From NCBI GenBank assembly GCA_964549445.1, contig CAZJVS010000011.1, positions 1 through 64,000 on the forward strand: DNA of 64,000 bases. Direction: 5' to 3'. The notes under the pieces are model-generated. The model made no database searches and was not told where the DNA came from. It saw nothing but the letters and a program-made list of their open reading frames with translations. Within the stretch, counting starts at the first letter, position 1. Every line of letters starts with the position of its first letter. Below are positions 43,019 through 52,569 of the stretch, one piece after another. This DNA comes from SpSt-539 sp964549445 (GTDB lineage: Bacteria; Planctomycetota; Phycisphaerae; UBA1845; UTPLA1). A program made the position numbers and the translations under genes.

Positions 43019-44326
43019 TCACCCCGGCCCTCTCCCGCGGGGAGAGGGGGCGGAGGCGAGGTCGGGTTCGAAGCGGGCGACGATCGCGCAGGCGACGCAG
43101 TCGGAGAAGACGTTTGTCACCGTGCGGCTCATGTCGAGGATTCGGTCGACGGCGAGGATGAGGCCGACGGCGTCTGCGGGGAGATTAACGGCGCTGAGGA
43201 CGATGAACATCATGACGGTACCGGCGTGGGGGATGCCGGCTGCGCCGACGCTGACGAGGAGGGCGGTGAAGGCGACCATGAGCTGCTGGGTGAGCGTCAG
43301 GTCGTGGCCGTAGGCCTGGGCGATGAAGATGACGGCGACGGCTTCGTAGAGTGCGGTGCCGTTCATGTTGACGGTTGCGCCGAGGGGGAGGACGAAGGAG
43401 GAGATGCGGTTGCTGATGCCGGCGCGCTGTTCGACGCACATCATGGTGACGGGGAGGGTGGCGTTGCTGCTGCCGGTGCTGAAGCCGGTGGCGATCATGG
43501 GGCCCATGGCCTTGACGAACTGCCAGGGTGGGCGGCGGGCGGCGAGCTTGAGGAGCAGCGGAAGCGTGAGGAAGGTGTGGAGGAGGAGGCCGAGGAAGAC
43601 GGTGAGCATGTACCATCCGAGGGCGGCGAAGACGGAGAGGCCTTTGCCCGCGGAGGCGTAGAGCATGAAGCCGAAGACGCCGACCGGGGCGATCTGAATG
43701 ACGAAGCCGGCCATACGCATGGCGAGGTCGAAGCCGGCGTCGAAGATGGGCTTGAGGGTGTCGGAGGTCTTGCCGCCGGCGAGGGTGATGAAGACGCCGG
43801 TGAAGAGGGAGAAGAAGATGACGGGGAGCATGTCGCCGGCGGCGGCGGCGGCGAAGGGATTCTTGGGGATCATGGCGACGATCTGATTCCAGACGACGTG
43901 CCAGGGTGAAGATGCTGAGCCGGCCATCGGCGGGGCGAGGGGCTGAGTTGTGGCGGAGGCCTGAAGTGATGCGAGGTCGGCGCCGACGCCGGGTTTGATG
44001 AGGTTGACGAGCGTGAGGCCGAGTGCGAGGGCGAGGACGCCGGTGACGGCGAAGGAGGCGAAGGTGATCGCGCCGATGCGGCCGAGTTTGCGCGGGTCGC
44101 CGATGCCGGCGACGCCGGAGATGAGGGAGCAGATGATGAGCGGGATGACGATCATCTGAAGCAGGCGGAGGAAGAGGTTGCCGATTTCGTTGCCGATGAG
44201 CGCGGCTTTGAGGGGGACGTCGCTGCTGATCGCGCCGCGGCCAGCGAGGATGTTGAGCGGCAGGCCGATGGCGACGCCGAGGAGCATGCCGGCAATGATC
44301 CAGAGGTAGAGACGGGAGCGATGCAT
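43019..44326 (-). CDS. Dicarboxylate/amino acid:cation symporter (SDF family)
   Basis: 435 residues from ATG 44326, chosen because the first transmembrane helix (LYLWIIAGMLLGVAIGL) starts there; the frame extends upstream without homology. It is a glutamate transporter-type sodium or proton symporter with eight or so helices and the re-entrant hairpins TGSSNATLPVTM and GAAGIPHAGTVMM; helix 7 carries GATVNMNGTALYE and helix 8 VDRILDMSRTVTNV. The last dozen residues (ASAPSPRGRGPG) are translated from a CCCTCTCCC hairpin repeat. It is divergent from mtnP. Confidence 0.9.
   Translation of the reverse strand: MHRSRLYLWIIAGMLLGVAIGLPLNILAGRGAISSDVPLKAALIGNEIGNLFLRLLQMIVIPLIICSLISGVAGIGDPRKLGRIGAITFASFAVTGVLALALGLTLVNLIKPGVGADLASLQASATTQPLAPPMAGSASSPWHVVWNQIVAMIPKNPFAAAAAGDMLPVIFFSLFTGVFITLAGGKTSDTLKPIFDAGFDLAMRMAGFVIQIAPVGVFGFMLYASAGKGLSVFAALGWYMLTVFLGLLLHTFLTLPLLLKLAARRPPWQFVKAMGPMIATGFSTGSSNATLPVTMMCVEQRAGISNRISSFVLPLGATVNMNGTALYEAVAVIFIAQAYGHDLTLTQQLMVAFTALLVSVGAAGIPHAGTVMMFIVLSAVNLPADAVGLILAVDRILDMSRTVTNVFSDCVACAIVARFEPDLASAPSPRGRGPG
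43028..43048. repeat. CCCTCTCCC/GGGAGAGGG hairpin, copy 3, inside a gene end
   Basis: CCCTCTCCC-GC-GGGGAGAGGG, lying in the last codons of the symporter gene on the other strand. The preceding CCCTCACCCCGG also matches the flank of the other copies. Confidence 0.75.
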
Positions 44327-44387
44327 TGGGGGCGGATTATTGAGGCGGGCGGCGGCGGCGTCGACCGTGTCGGCGCGGTGCGGTAGC

Positions 44388-45314
44388 ATGGCCGGGATGT
44401 CATTGGCGGCGAAGAAGCCCGTGGTTGGGATCATCGGCGGGACCGGATTCGGTCAGGCGCTGACGGCGCAGACGCGCGGGAAGATTCACCACATCGAGAC
44501 GCCGTATGGGTGCACGAGCGCGCCGATCGTTCGCACGAACTGGGAGGGGGTCGAGATCGCGGTGCTGCCGCGACATGGGGACGGGCACATTATTCCGCCG
44601 ACGGCGGTGCCGTACCGTGCGAATGTCTATGCGCTGAAGGCGCTGGGGTGCACGCATATTCTCGCGAGCGGGGCGACGGGAAGTTTACGCGAGGAGATAC
44701 GGCCGCGGGATCTGGTCGTGCCGGACCAGGTGATCGATCGGACGTGGCGGCGGGCGGCGAGCTTCTTCGACGAATATGGGATGGCGGTGCACATCGAGTT
44801 TTCGCATCCGTTCTGCCCGACGCTGCGGCGGGTGCTGCTGGAGTCGTCGGACGCGGCGAAGGCGACGGTGCACGACGGCGGGACGTATGTGTGCATGGAG
44901 GGGCCGGCGTTTTCGACGGTGGCGGAAAGCCGGATGTACCGGTCGTGGGGCGGCGACTTGATCGGGATGACGTGTCTGCCGGAGGCGAAGCTGGCGCGGG
45001 AGGCGGAGATCTGCTACGCGCTGCTGGCGCTGCCGACGGATTATGACTGCTGGCGGCCGCACGATTCGGGGAAGGACAAGCACGAGCTGTTGAAGGAGAT
45101 CATCAGCAACCTGGAACATGTGACGGAGTCGTCGATCAAGCTGGTGCAGGCGGCGCTGCGGGCGCTTGCGGCGAATCCGCCGGCGGCGTGTGGGTGCCAG
45201 ACGGCGCTGGATATGGCGGTCTGGTCGCAGATTCCGAAGATTCCGCCGGAAGCGATCGAGCGGCTGCGGCCGATCGTGCACCGGCGATTGACCCGCGAGA
45301 AAGAACCCGCTTAG
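44388..45314 (+). CDS. mtnP: S-methyl-5'-thioadenosine phosphorylase
   Basis: 308 residues from ATG 44388 (an ATG at 44397 is equally possible). Cleaves methylthioadenosine to adenine and methylthioribose-1-phosphate. It shows the MTAP blocks GIIGGTGFG, LPRHGDGHIIPP, YRANVYALKALGCTHILASGATGSL, the phosphate/base site MEGPAFSTVAESRMYRSWG-type segment, GMTCLPEAKLAREAEICYA and TDYDCW. The following gene is apt, which recycles the adenine, so the two act in sequence in purine salvage. Confidence 0.93.
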   Translation: MAGMSLAAKKPVVGIIGGTGFGQALTAQTRGKIHHIETPYGCTSAPIVRTNWEGVEIAVLPRHGDGHIIPPTAVPYRANVYALKALGCTHILASGATGSLREEIRPRDLVVPDQVIDRTWRRAASFFDEYGMAVHIEFSHPFCPTLRRVLLESSDAAKATVHDGGTYVCMEGPAFSTVAESRMYRSWGGDLIGMTCLPEAKLAREAEICYALLALPTDYDCWRPHDSGKDKHELLKEIISNLEHVTESSIKLVQAALRALAANPPAACGCQTALDMAVWSQIPKIPPEAIERLRPIVHRRLTREKEPA

Positions 45315-45368
45315 GAAGACGCGCGACGCCGGCCGGTTAGGGCGGGTGTGTCGTGCGGGAGAGATAGC

Positions 45369-45914
45369 ATGGCTGCTGCTTCAATGGCGATTAGTAGCGC
45401 GAATGACCTCAAGAAACTGATCCGCGATGTGCCGGACTTTCCGAAGAAGGGGATCGTGTTCAAGGACATCACGCCGTTGCTGAGCGATCCGGCGGCGCTG
45501 TCGATGGCGGTGGAGTTTCTGACGCAGCCGTACCGCGCGTCGGGCGTGGATTTCGTGATCGGGGCGGAGTCACGGGGGTTTATTTTCGCGACGGCGGTGG
45601 CGCGGAACCTGTCGGCGGGGTTCGTGCCGATTCGCAAGCCGGGGAAGCTGCCGAGCAAGACGCGCGGGGCGACGTATGAGCTGGAGTACGGGACGGATTC
45701 GCTGGAGATTCACGAGGATGCACTGCGGCCGGGGTCGCGGGTGCTAATGATTGACGACCTTCTGGCGACGGGCGGGACGATGGCGGCGTGCTGCAAGCTG
45801 GTGGAGTCGCTGCGGGGTCAGATCGTCGGGGTGGCGTTCTTGATCGAGTTGTCGTTTTTGAACGGCCGCGAGAAGCTGGGGCAGTATCCGATACACTCGG
45901 TCGTACAGTATTAA
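45369..45914 (+). CDS. apt: Adenine phosphoribosyltransferase
   Basis: 181 residues from ATG 45369, with GGGAGAG upstream. Converts adenine and PRPP to AMP. Seen: the start DVPDFPKKGIVFKDITPLL, GAESRGFIFATAVA, RKPGKLP and the PRPP loop VLMIDDLLATGGTMAA. It lies 54 bases after mtnP on the same strand, and the pair handles adenine from methylthioadenosine. Confidence 0.95.
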   Translation: MAAASMAISSANDLKKLIRDVPDFPKKGIVFKDITPLLSDPAALSMAVEFLTQPYRASGVDFVIGAESRGFIFATAVARNLSAGFVPIRKPGKLPSKTRGATYELEYGTDSLEIHEDALRPGSRVLMIDDLLATGGTMAACCKLVESLRGQIVGVAFLIELSFLNGREKLGQYPIHSVVQY

Positions 45915-45968
45915 CGAATCAAGACCGAATCCGGCGTGCTAAGTAGCGACCCGGGCGGATTCTCGGAC

Positions 45969-45998
45969 TTGAATCGGTGGGTGGAGTTAGAGTATCTT
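45969..45998 (+). promoter_or_regulatory. Promoter of the first giant protease
   Basis: TTGAAT (45969-45974) and TATCTT (45993-45998) with an 18-base spacer. The same arrangement with flanking TCGGACTTGAAT and AGTCGG occurs before the second paralogue at 52362-52391, so the site was copied with the gene or is conserved. Confidence 0.65.
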
Positions 45999-46179
45999 CT
46001 AAGGCGGAGTCGGTTGTCCGCCGCAAGGGTAGCGACCTGCCTGTGGGAAGCCCTTCCCGGGTCGTTCCAGTCTCCCGAAACTGTGTCGGACCCGTCTGGA
46101 AAATTTTGCGGCCTCGCCATCGGCGCTGCCGGTTCCTGACCGGATTTCCGTGCCGATGCGAACCTCGGAGGGAAAAAGA

Positions 46180-49100
46180 ATGGCGCTGTCGAATTGGAAT
46201 CCGCGGTGGAAGTCGTGTTTCGTTTGGATGGCCGTTGCGTCCGTCGCGCTGATGACGGCGGCGGGGGCTCGGGCCGCTCAGCCCGCCGGCGGGCAGGCGA
46301 GCGCGGCCAAGTCGCGGGTTCGGTTTCAGTCGGGGGCCATTGAGACGACGCAGAAAACCGCGGCGGAGGTGAATGCCGCTGTCGGGCGGGTTTCGAACTC
46401 CGGGCACACGCACTTTGTCATGCAGTTTACGTCGCCGGTGACGGTTGAGACGCGCGCGAAGCTCGCGGCGGCCGGCGTGAAGTTGCACGCATACCTCGGC
46501 GACAACGCGTATTTCGCATCGCGGCAGGGGGCGCTCAACGGGGGCGCAGTCGCGCAGATTCCGACGATTCAAGACCTGTTTACGATCGACGTGAACTGGA
46601 AGCTGCATCCTTCGTTTATCAGCGGCAATCTGCCGGCGTGGGCTGTTCAGACGATCGAGGTCGCGGCGGCGCCGGCAGAGGCCGAGGCGGACAAGGAAGG
46701 TGCGCCGGTCGAGGAAGCGGCCCCGGTGCGCGAGACGTTCGTGGCCGCGTACGTCATGTTCCACGATGATGTGATGCTGGACCCGGTGGGCGTGAACCTG
46801 GCGCTGCGACACGGCGCGGTGGTGACGTCGAAGGTCAAGGGTGCGAACACGCTGATCGTCGAGATGCCGCTGGCAAACCTGCATCTGCTGGCGGCTGAGG
46901 ACGAAGTGCAGTGGGTGGAGCCGCCGCAACCGAGGATGTCGGAGGTCAACGCCGAGAATCGCGTCCGGACGGGCGCCAACATTGTGCAGGCAGCGCCGTA
47001 CAACCTCGACGGCACGGGCGTGACCGTACTGGTTTACGACGGCGGCTTCGTGCGGACGACGCATGTTGATTTTCAAGGTCGGGCGGTCAACGGGGTCGGC
47101 GAGCCGGCGTGCGAAACCGTGGCGCAGCACTCGACCCACGTTGCAGGGACCATCGGCGGGGCGGGCATCGCGGTCCCGGCCAACAAGGGAATGGCGCCGG
47201 GCGTCAGCATCGTTTCGTACGCGCTGAACCAGGGGAATCCGCCGAACTGCACGCTGGCGTCGGGCTTCCTCTATACGGACCCGGGCGATCTCGAATCGAA
47301 TTACACGAGCGCGATGAATATCTACGACGCGCACATTGCGAACAATTCGATCGGCACGAACACGGCACCGAACAATTTTCCGTGCGACTGGGAAGGCAAC
47401 TATGGCGTTACGGATGTTTTGATTGACCGAATCATTCGCGGCACGCCGGGCGTTGCGAACGGACAACCGTTCCGGGTGGTCTGGGCGAACGGCAACGAGC
47501 GCGGCAGCGGGCGATGCGGCACGACGTACCGAACGACGGCGCCGCCGGCTTGTGCGAAGAATCACATCACGGTCGGGGCACTCAACTCGAACGACGACTC
47601 GTTGACCAGCTTTACCAGCTGGGGGCCGGCGGACGACGGCCGCATGAAGCCGGACATCTCGGGCCCAGGGTGCCAGGTCGGCGGCGACAACGGGGTTACG
47701 TCGTGCAATAACTCGAGCGACACTTCGTATGCCGTGCTCTGCGGGACGTCGATGGCATCGCCGACGGTGTGCGGACTGAGCGCGCTGTTGTTGCAGGATT
47801 TTCGCGTTCAATTCCCGTCGCAGCCGGACTTCCGCAATTCAACGCTGAAGATTCTCTTTGCCCACACGGCGGTCGACCTGGGTAATGCGGGCCCGGACAA
47901 CCAGTACGGCTACGGCTCGGTGCGAATTCAGCCGGCGGTTGATTTCATGCGGAGCGGGAACTTCCTGGAGTCGGAGACGAGCCAGGGGCAGACGGTGAAT
48001 TTCCTGGTGGTCGTGAATCCCGGGGATCCGGAGTTCAAGGCAACGCTGGCGTGGGACGACGTGGCGGGGACGCCGAACGTGAGCCCGGCGCTGGTGAATG
48101 ACCTGGACCTGGTCGTGTTTGACCCGAGCAATACGCAGCGGTTCCCGTGGACGCTGGACGTGAACAACCCCGGAAACCCGGCGGTGCAGACGCAGAAGAA
48201 CGCGGTCGACAATATCGAGCAGGTTCGCGTTGCCAGCCCCGCGGCGGGCGTCTGGCGGATCGAAGTTCGAGGATTCAATGTGCCGCAGGGGCCGCAGCCG
48301 TTTTCGCTGTGCGCTTCGCCGTTGCTGGTGAACTGCTCGCGGCAGGGCGTCATTGCCCTGGATCGGACGCAGTACAACTGCACGGCGACGGCGTCGATCA
48401 AGGTCGTGGACTGCGATTTGAATACGGACGACAACGTCGTCGAGACGGTGAACGTCACGATCAACTCGAACAGCGAGCCGGGCGGCGAGACGGTCGTCCT
48501 GACGGAGACGGGCGCGCAGACGGCGGATTTCCGCGGAACGATTAACCTGTCGTCGAGCAACGGGTCGGGTGTGTTGCAGGTTGCCAACGGCGATACGGTG
48601 ACGGCGACGTATGTTGATGCCGATGACGGACAGGGCGGGATCAACGTGGTCCGCACGTCGGTTGCGGCGGTGGATTGCGCGGCGCCCCTGATCACGAACG
48701 TGCAGGTGTCGGCCATCGGACCCCGCACGGCGACGGTTACGTTTACGACGAATGAGCCGACGAAGGGGACCATCCGGTACGGGACGAGCTGCGGTTCGCT
48801 GGGCCAGTCGGCGGCGGAGTCGGCATTCGTCACGTCGCACACGTTCGTACTGACGGGCCTTGCGGACCAAACGCAGCACTTCTTCGCGCTCGACGCGGTC
48901 GATGCGTCGGCAAATACGACGACCGATGACAACGGCGGATCGTGCTACACGTTCACGACGGCACCGATCCCCGACACGCTGACCGAGGAATTTGCGTCGG
49001 GCGATTTCGACCTGGACAACAAGTCGCTGATGTTCACACCGAACGGTTCGATCGACGTGTATGCTCTTTGCTCGACGAACATTTCGGTGTTGCCGACCGA

Positions 49101-52100
49101 TCCGGCAGGCGGGACGGCGCTGACCCTGGCGGACAACGCAAACGTGAGCGTCGCGCTGTCGGGCGGGTCGCAGGTGTCGCTGTATGGCGTGAACTACTCG
49201 AGTTTCTTTGTTGGAAGCAACGGGTACATCACCTTCACGGCGGGCGATACGGATTCGACGCCGACGGTACTCGATCATTTCGACACGCCGCGGATTTCGG
49301 CGCTGTTCGCGAACTTGAATCCGGCACTCGGCGGAACGGTTTCGTGGAAACAACTTGCGGATCGCGCCGTTGTGACTTGGGAGAACGTGCCGCAGGCGAC
49401 CACGACGAACACGAATACGCTGCAGGTGGAGATGTACTTTGATGGTCGTATCCGGATCAGCTACCTGACGGTCGACCTCACGAGCGGCATCGCGGGCTTG
49501 TCGGCGGGGGCCGGAATTCCGGCCGATTACGCGGAGATGGATCTGTCGGCGGCCGTCACCTGCGGACCGCAACCGCCGGCGGCGGCGAGCCGATCGGTCG
49601 AGACGCCGGTGAGCGTGCCGGTGAACCTGACGCTGGTTGCGGGCGACGACGGCATACCCGGTCCGCTGACGTACATCGTCACGGCGCTGCCGACGTCTCC
49701 GCTCGAAGATCTCGGCAACAACCACGTGATCACGGGGGGCGAACTGCCTTACACGCTCGTCGGCGGCGGCAACCAGGTTCGCTTCCACAGCGGCGCGACA
49801 CCGACAACGGAGAATTTCCAGTTCAAGGTGAATGACGGCGGCACGCCGCCGACGGGCGGCGATTCGAACACCGCGACGGTGACGATCGTCGTGCAGCCGG
49901 TTCTCGGGCTGCCATTCTTCGACGACTTCCCGACGACGACGTTTGACCCGCTTAAGTGGGCGGTCGTCGACACGGCAACGATTGACGACGTCGGACTGGC
50001 CGAGCCGAGCGCCCCGAATTCGGCGCGATTCAACGGCCAGCCGAACGGCGGCGACGAACTGCGAACGCACCTGATCAACCTGTCGGGCCAGACGGCGGTG
50101 CGATTGTCGTATTGGTTTGAAGTTCGCGGCGGCGGGGAGTCTCCGGATGCAGGGGAAGACCTGATTGTTGAGTTCATGAATAACGTCGGTTCGTGGGAGT
50201 TGATCAGCCAGCACCTCGGTACGCTGCCCGATATGACAACGTACCAGCAGGTCAGCGTTCTGCTGCCGCCGTCGGCGTTCCATCCAGCGTTCCGGCTGCG
50301 GTTCCGCAATAGCGCCACGACGGGCGCGTCGGACGACTGGTTCGTCGATGACGTAAGCATCAACGTCGCTAACGCACCGACAGCGGACAACACGGCCGTC
50401 ACGGCGCCGTTTAACGGGTTCCTCGACATTACGCTGAGCGCGAGCGATCCAAACCTCGATCCGCTGACCTACACCGTGCTATCGTTGCCGGCCAACGGAA
50501 GTCTGAAGGATGTCGGCGGCGGCATGGCGGACATCACGACGGTTCCGTACGTGCTGGCGGGCAACGGAAACGTGGTGCGATATACGCCGCAGATCGGATT
50601 CGGCGGCGTGAACACGATTAATTTCAAGGCCAGCGACGGGACGTATGAGTCGAACGTGGCGACAGTGACGGTGACCGTTGAGCCGGTGCTGAACCTGCCT
50701 TTCTTCGATGATTTCCCGACGACGACATTTGACCCCGGCAAGTGGGGGTTTGTCTCCAACGCGACGATCGACACGGTCGGCATCGCGGAGCCGAGCGAGC
50801 CGAACTCGCTCCGGATGAACGGGAATCCATCGGGCGTTGATGAGGTCTATACGTTTGCGATCAACCTGGCGGGCGAGACGGCCGTTCAGCTCAGCTACTA
50901 CTATGAGCTGCGCGGCGGCGGTGACAGCCCGGAGACGGGCGATGACCTGGTCGTCTATTACCGCGACTCGGTCGGCAACTGGCAGGAGATTCAGCGGCAC
51001 CTTGGATCCGGCGCCGATATGACGACCTATCAGCAGGTGACAATGCTGCTTCCGGCGCAAGCGTTCCACCCGAGCTTCCGGCTGCGGTTCCGCAGCACGG
51101 GGACGACGGGCGCAACGACCGCGGATGACTGGTTTGTCGATAACGTCAGCATCATCTCACTGGTCAATCCGGTCGCGCAGAACTCAACGGTCGGCGTGGC
51201 GGTGAATGCGACCGCGTCGGCGGAGATGGTGGCGGCCGACCCGAACAACGACACGTTGACTTACATCATTCAGTCTTTGCCGACGAATGGATTGTTGAAG
51301 GATCCGAACGGCGGCGTCATCACGACGGTACCGTATTCGGTTTCAGCCAACGGAAACGCGGTGCTGTACAAGGCGGCCTTCAATTATCAGGGACCGGACT
51401 CGTTTACGTTCAAGGTGAGCGACGGCGTCCACGATTCGGGCGTTGGCACGGTGAGCATCACGGTGGGCGGCGCGGCGCCGATTCACTCGTTCCCGATGAA
51501 CAGCGATCCGGGCTGGAGCTGCGATGCGGGCGCGGGCGGCGGCGGGCCGAACAGCGGCGGCTGGGCGTTTGGGCCTCCGATGGCCGGACAGGTGAATCCG
51601 CCGTGCCAGACGGGGGCAGTCGACCCGCCTTCGGGCTTCACCGGAGCGAACGTGTACGGATACAACCTGGCGGGCTGCTACACCGGCGGCCTGTCTCCGA
51701 CGCGTTGGCTGACGACAACGGCGATCGATTGCTCGAGCGCAACGGGCGTTCAACTGCGGTTCCGCCGCTGGCTGGGCGTCGAGTCGTCGGGCTTTGACCA
51801 GGCCCGAATCCAGATGTCGACGAACGGCTCGACGTGGTCCGACGTCTGGGTTCACAGCGGCGCGACGATCAGCGAGACATCGTGGTCGCAGCAGACGTAC
51901 GCGGTCCCGGCGGCCGACAACCAGGCGACCGTCTTTTTCCGCTGGGGCATTGGGAACACCGACCTGTCGGTGAATTACCAGGGCTGGAATATCGACGACG
52001 TCGAGATCCTGGGCTTCCTGCCGTTGTCGTGTCCGCCGGTGACGCCCGGCGACGTGAACGGCGACCTGAGCGTCGATGGGCTTGACATCCAACTGCTGAC

Positions 52101-52227
52101 CACGGCGCTTCTGGATCCGTTCCAGGTGACGGCGGCTCAGCAGTGTGCGGCCGACGTCAACCAAGACAACGCCGTCAACGCGGCGGACGCCCCCGCGATG
52201 GTGCAGGTACTGCTGACGACGCCGTAA
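46180..52227 (+). CDS. Giant exported subtilisin-like protease with repeats and dockerin-like end, copy 1
   Basis: 2015 residues from ATG 46180, with GGAGGG seven bases upstream; the signal peptide ends near GARAAQP. A propeptide-like region precedes the S8 domain (about 255-590) with Asp287 (VYDGG), His317 (HSTHVAGTI), Asn388-389 (ANNSIG) and Ser524 (CGTSMASPT). Then come a proprotein-convertase-like beta-sandwich (SLCASPLLVN), FN3-like domains, a Pro-rich-free cadherin/Ig-like repeat and two copies of a jelly-roll module beginning LPFFDDFPTTTFDP. The end is a dockerin-like pair GDVNGDLSVDGLDI and ADVNQDNAVNAADA. The canonical HGTH is HSTH. It is paralogous to the next gene. Confidence 0.85.
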   Translation: MALSNWNPRWKSCFVWMAVASVALMTAAGARAAQPAGGQASAAKSRVRFQSGAIETTQKTAAEVNAAVGRVSNSGHTHFVMQFTSPVTVETRAKLAAAGVKLHAYLGDNAYFASRQGALNGGAVAQIPTIQDLFTIDVNWKLHPSFISGNLPAWAVQTIEVAAAPAEAEADKEGAPVEEAAPVRETFVAAYVMFHDDVMLDPVGVNLALRHGAVVTSKVKGANTLIVEMPLANLHLLAAEDEVQWVEPPQPRMSEVNAENRVRTGANIVQAAPYNLDGTGVTVLVYDGGFVRTTHVDFQGRAVNGVGEPACETVAQHSTHVAGTIGGAGIAVPANKGMAPGVSIVSYALNQGNPPNCTLASGFLYTDPGDLESNYTSAMNIYDAHIANNSIGTNTAPNNFPCDWEGNYGVTDVLIDRIIRGTPGVANGQPFRVVWANGNERGSGRCGTTYRTTAPPACAKNHITVGALNSNDDSLTSFTSWGPADDGRMKPDISGPGCQVGGDNGVTSCNNSSDTSYAVLCGTSMASPTVCGLSALLLQDFRVQFPSQPDFRNSTLKILFAHTAVDLGNAGPDNQYGYGSVRIQPAVDFMRSGNFLESETSQGQTVNFLVVVNPGDPEFKATLAWDDVAGTPNVSPALVNDLDLVVFDPSNTQRFPWTLDVNNPGNPAVQTQKNAVDNIEQVRVASPAAGVWRIEVRGFNVPQGPQPFSLCASPLLVNCSRQGVIALDRTQYNCTATASIKVVDCDLNTDDNVVETVNVTINSNSEPGGETVVLTETGAQTADFRGTINLSSSNGSGVLQVANGDTVTATYVDADDGQGGINVVRTSVAAVDCAAPLITNVQVSAIGPRTATVTFTTNEPTKGTIRYGTSCGSLGQSAAESAFVTSHTFVLTGLADQTQHFFALDAVDASANTTTDDNGGSCYTFTTAPIPDTLTEEFASGDFDLDNKSLMFTPNGSIDVYALCSTNISVLPTDPAGGTALTLADNANVSVALSGGSQVSLYGVNYSSFFVGSNGYITFTAGDTDSTPTVLDHFDTPRISALFANLNPALGGTVSWKQLADRAVVTWENVPQATTTNTNTLQVEMYFDGRIRISYLTVDLTSGIAGLSAGAGIPADYAEMDLSAAVTCGPQPPAAASRSVETPVSVPVNLTLVAGDDGIPGPLTYIVTALPTSPLEDLGNNHVITGGELPYTLVGGGNQVRFHSGATPTTENFQFKVNDGGTPPTGGDSNTATVTIVVQPVLGLPFFDDFPTTTFDPLKWAVVDTATIDDVGLAEPSAPNSARFNGQPNGGDELRTHLINLSGQTAVRLSYWFEVRGGGESPDAGEDLIVEFMNNVGSWELISQHLGTLPDMTTYQQVSVLLPPSAFHPAFRLRFRNSATTGASDDWFVDDVSINVANAPTADNTAVTAPFNGFLDITLSASDPNLDPLTYTVLSLPANGSLKDVGGGMADITTVPYVLAGNGNVVRYTPQIGFGGVNTINFKASDGTYESNVATVTVTVEPVLNLPFFDDFPTTTFDPGKWGFVSNATIDTVGIAEPSEPNSLRMNGNPSGVDEVYTFAINLAGETAVQLSYYYELRGGGDSPETGDDLVVYYRDSVGNWQEIQRHLGSGADMTTYQQVTMLLPAQAFHPSFRLRFRSTGTTGATTADDWFVDNVSIISLVNPVAQNSTVGVAVNATASAEMVAADPNNDTLTYIIQSLPTNGLLKDPNGGVITTVPYSVSANGNAVLYKAAFNYQGPDSFTFKVSDGVHDSGVGTVSITVGGAAPIHSFPMNSDPGWSCDAGAGGGGPNSGGWAFGPPMAGQVNPPCQTGAVDPPSGFTGANVYGYNLAGCYTGGLSPTRWLTTTAIDCSSATGVQLRFRRWLGVESSGFDQARIQMSTNGSTWSDVWVHSGATISETSWSQQTYAVPAADNQATVFFRWGIGNTDLSVNYQGWNIDDVEILGFLPLSCPPVTPGDVNGDLSVDGLDIQLLTTALLDPFQVTAAQQCAADVNQDNAVNAADAPAMVQVLLTTP

Positions 52228-52260
52228 AGAGCGGCGGCGACGAAAACCCAATTCACAAGC

Positions 52261-52297
52261 ATCCCTGCCGGGCGACCGCTCGGCAGGGATTTTTTTT
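52261..52297 (+). terminator. Rho-independent terminator of the first protease
   Basis: A perfect 10-bp stem ATCCCTGCCG/CGGCAGGGAT with a 10-base loop, followed by a run of T. It begins 34 bases after the stop codon. Confidence 0.9.
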
Positions 52298-52361
52298 CGT
52301 CGGGTTTCCCGCCCAAGCGAGCGATTCGAGTCGATTGGCAAGGCCGCGGAGGATTTCGGAC

Positions 52362-52391
52362 TTGAATGGTCTGGTCGCGATCCGGTATCCT
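52362..52391 (+). promoter_or_regulatory. Promoter of the second giant protease
   Basis: TTGAAT (52362-52367), an 18-base spacer and TATCCT (52386-52391). The hexamers, the spacing and the flanks correspond to the promoter at 45969-45998, while the rest of the leader differs. Confidence 0.65.
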
Positions 52392-52569
52392 GTAGGGTAG
52401 TCGGCCGTTCGCCGCTCAAAAAGCGGCCGTGATCGGGTCTGGCAGCAGGCCGAACGACCATTCCTGTCCTTCTTGCGTCGGGTTTCCGACTACTCCTGAC
52501 GCGGCGGTCATCTACGTCCGCGAGCGGACGAGCGCGATCGCTGTCGTCGGCGTCGGAGGGAGAAGATTC

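Larger units (their letters stand above)
52228..52569. other. Spacer between the tandem proteases
   Basis: 342 bases holding a terminator (52261-52297), a promoter (52362-52391) and a leader with CCGCT-CAAAA-AGCGG near 52410. No gene. Confidence 0.6.

Noticed and set aside
47839..50283. Very long Arg-rich open frame antisense to the first protease
   Set aside because: It is antisense to a recognised exoprotein with motifs; Arg/His-rich composition with no domain.
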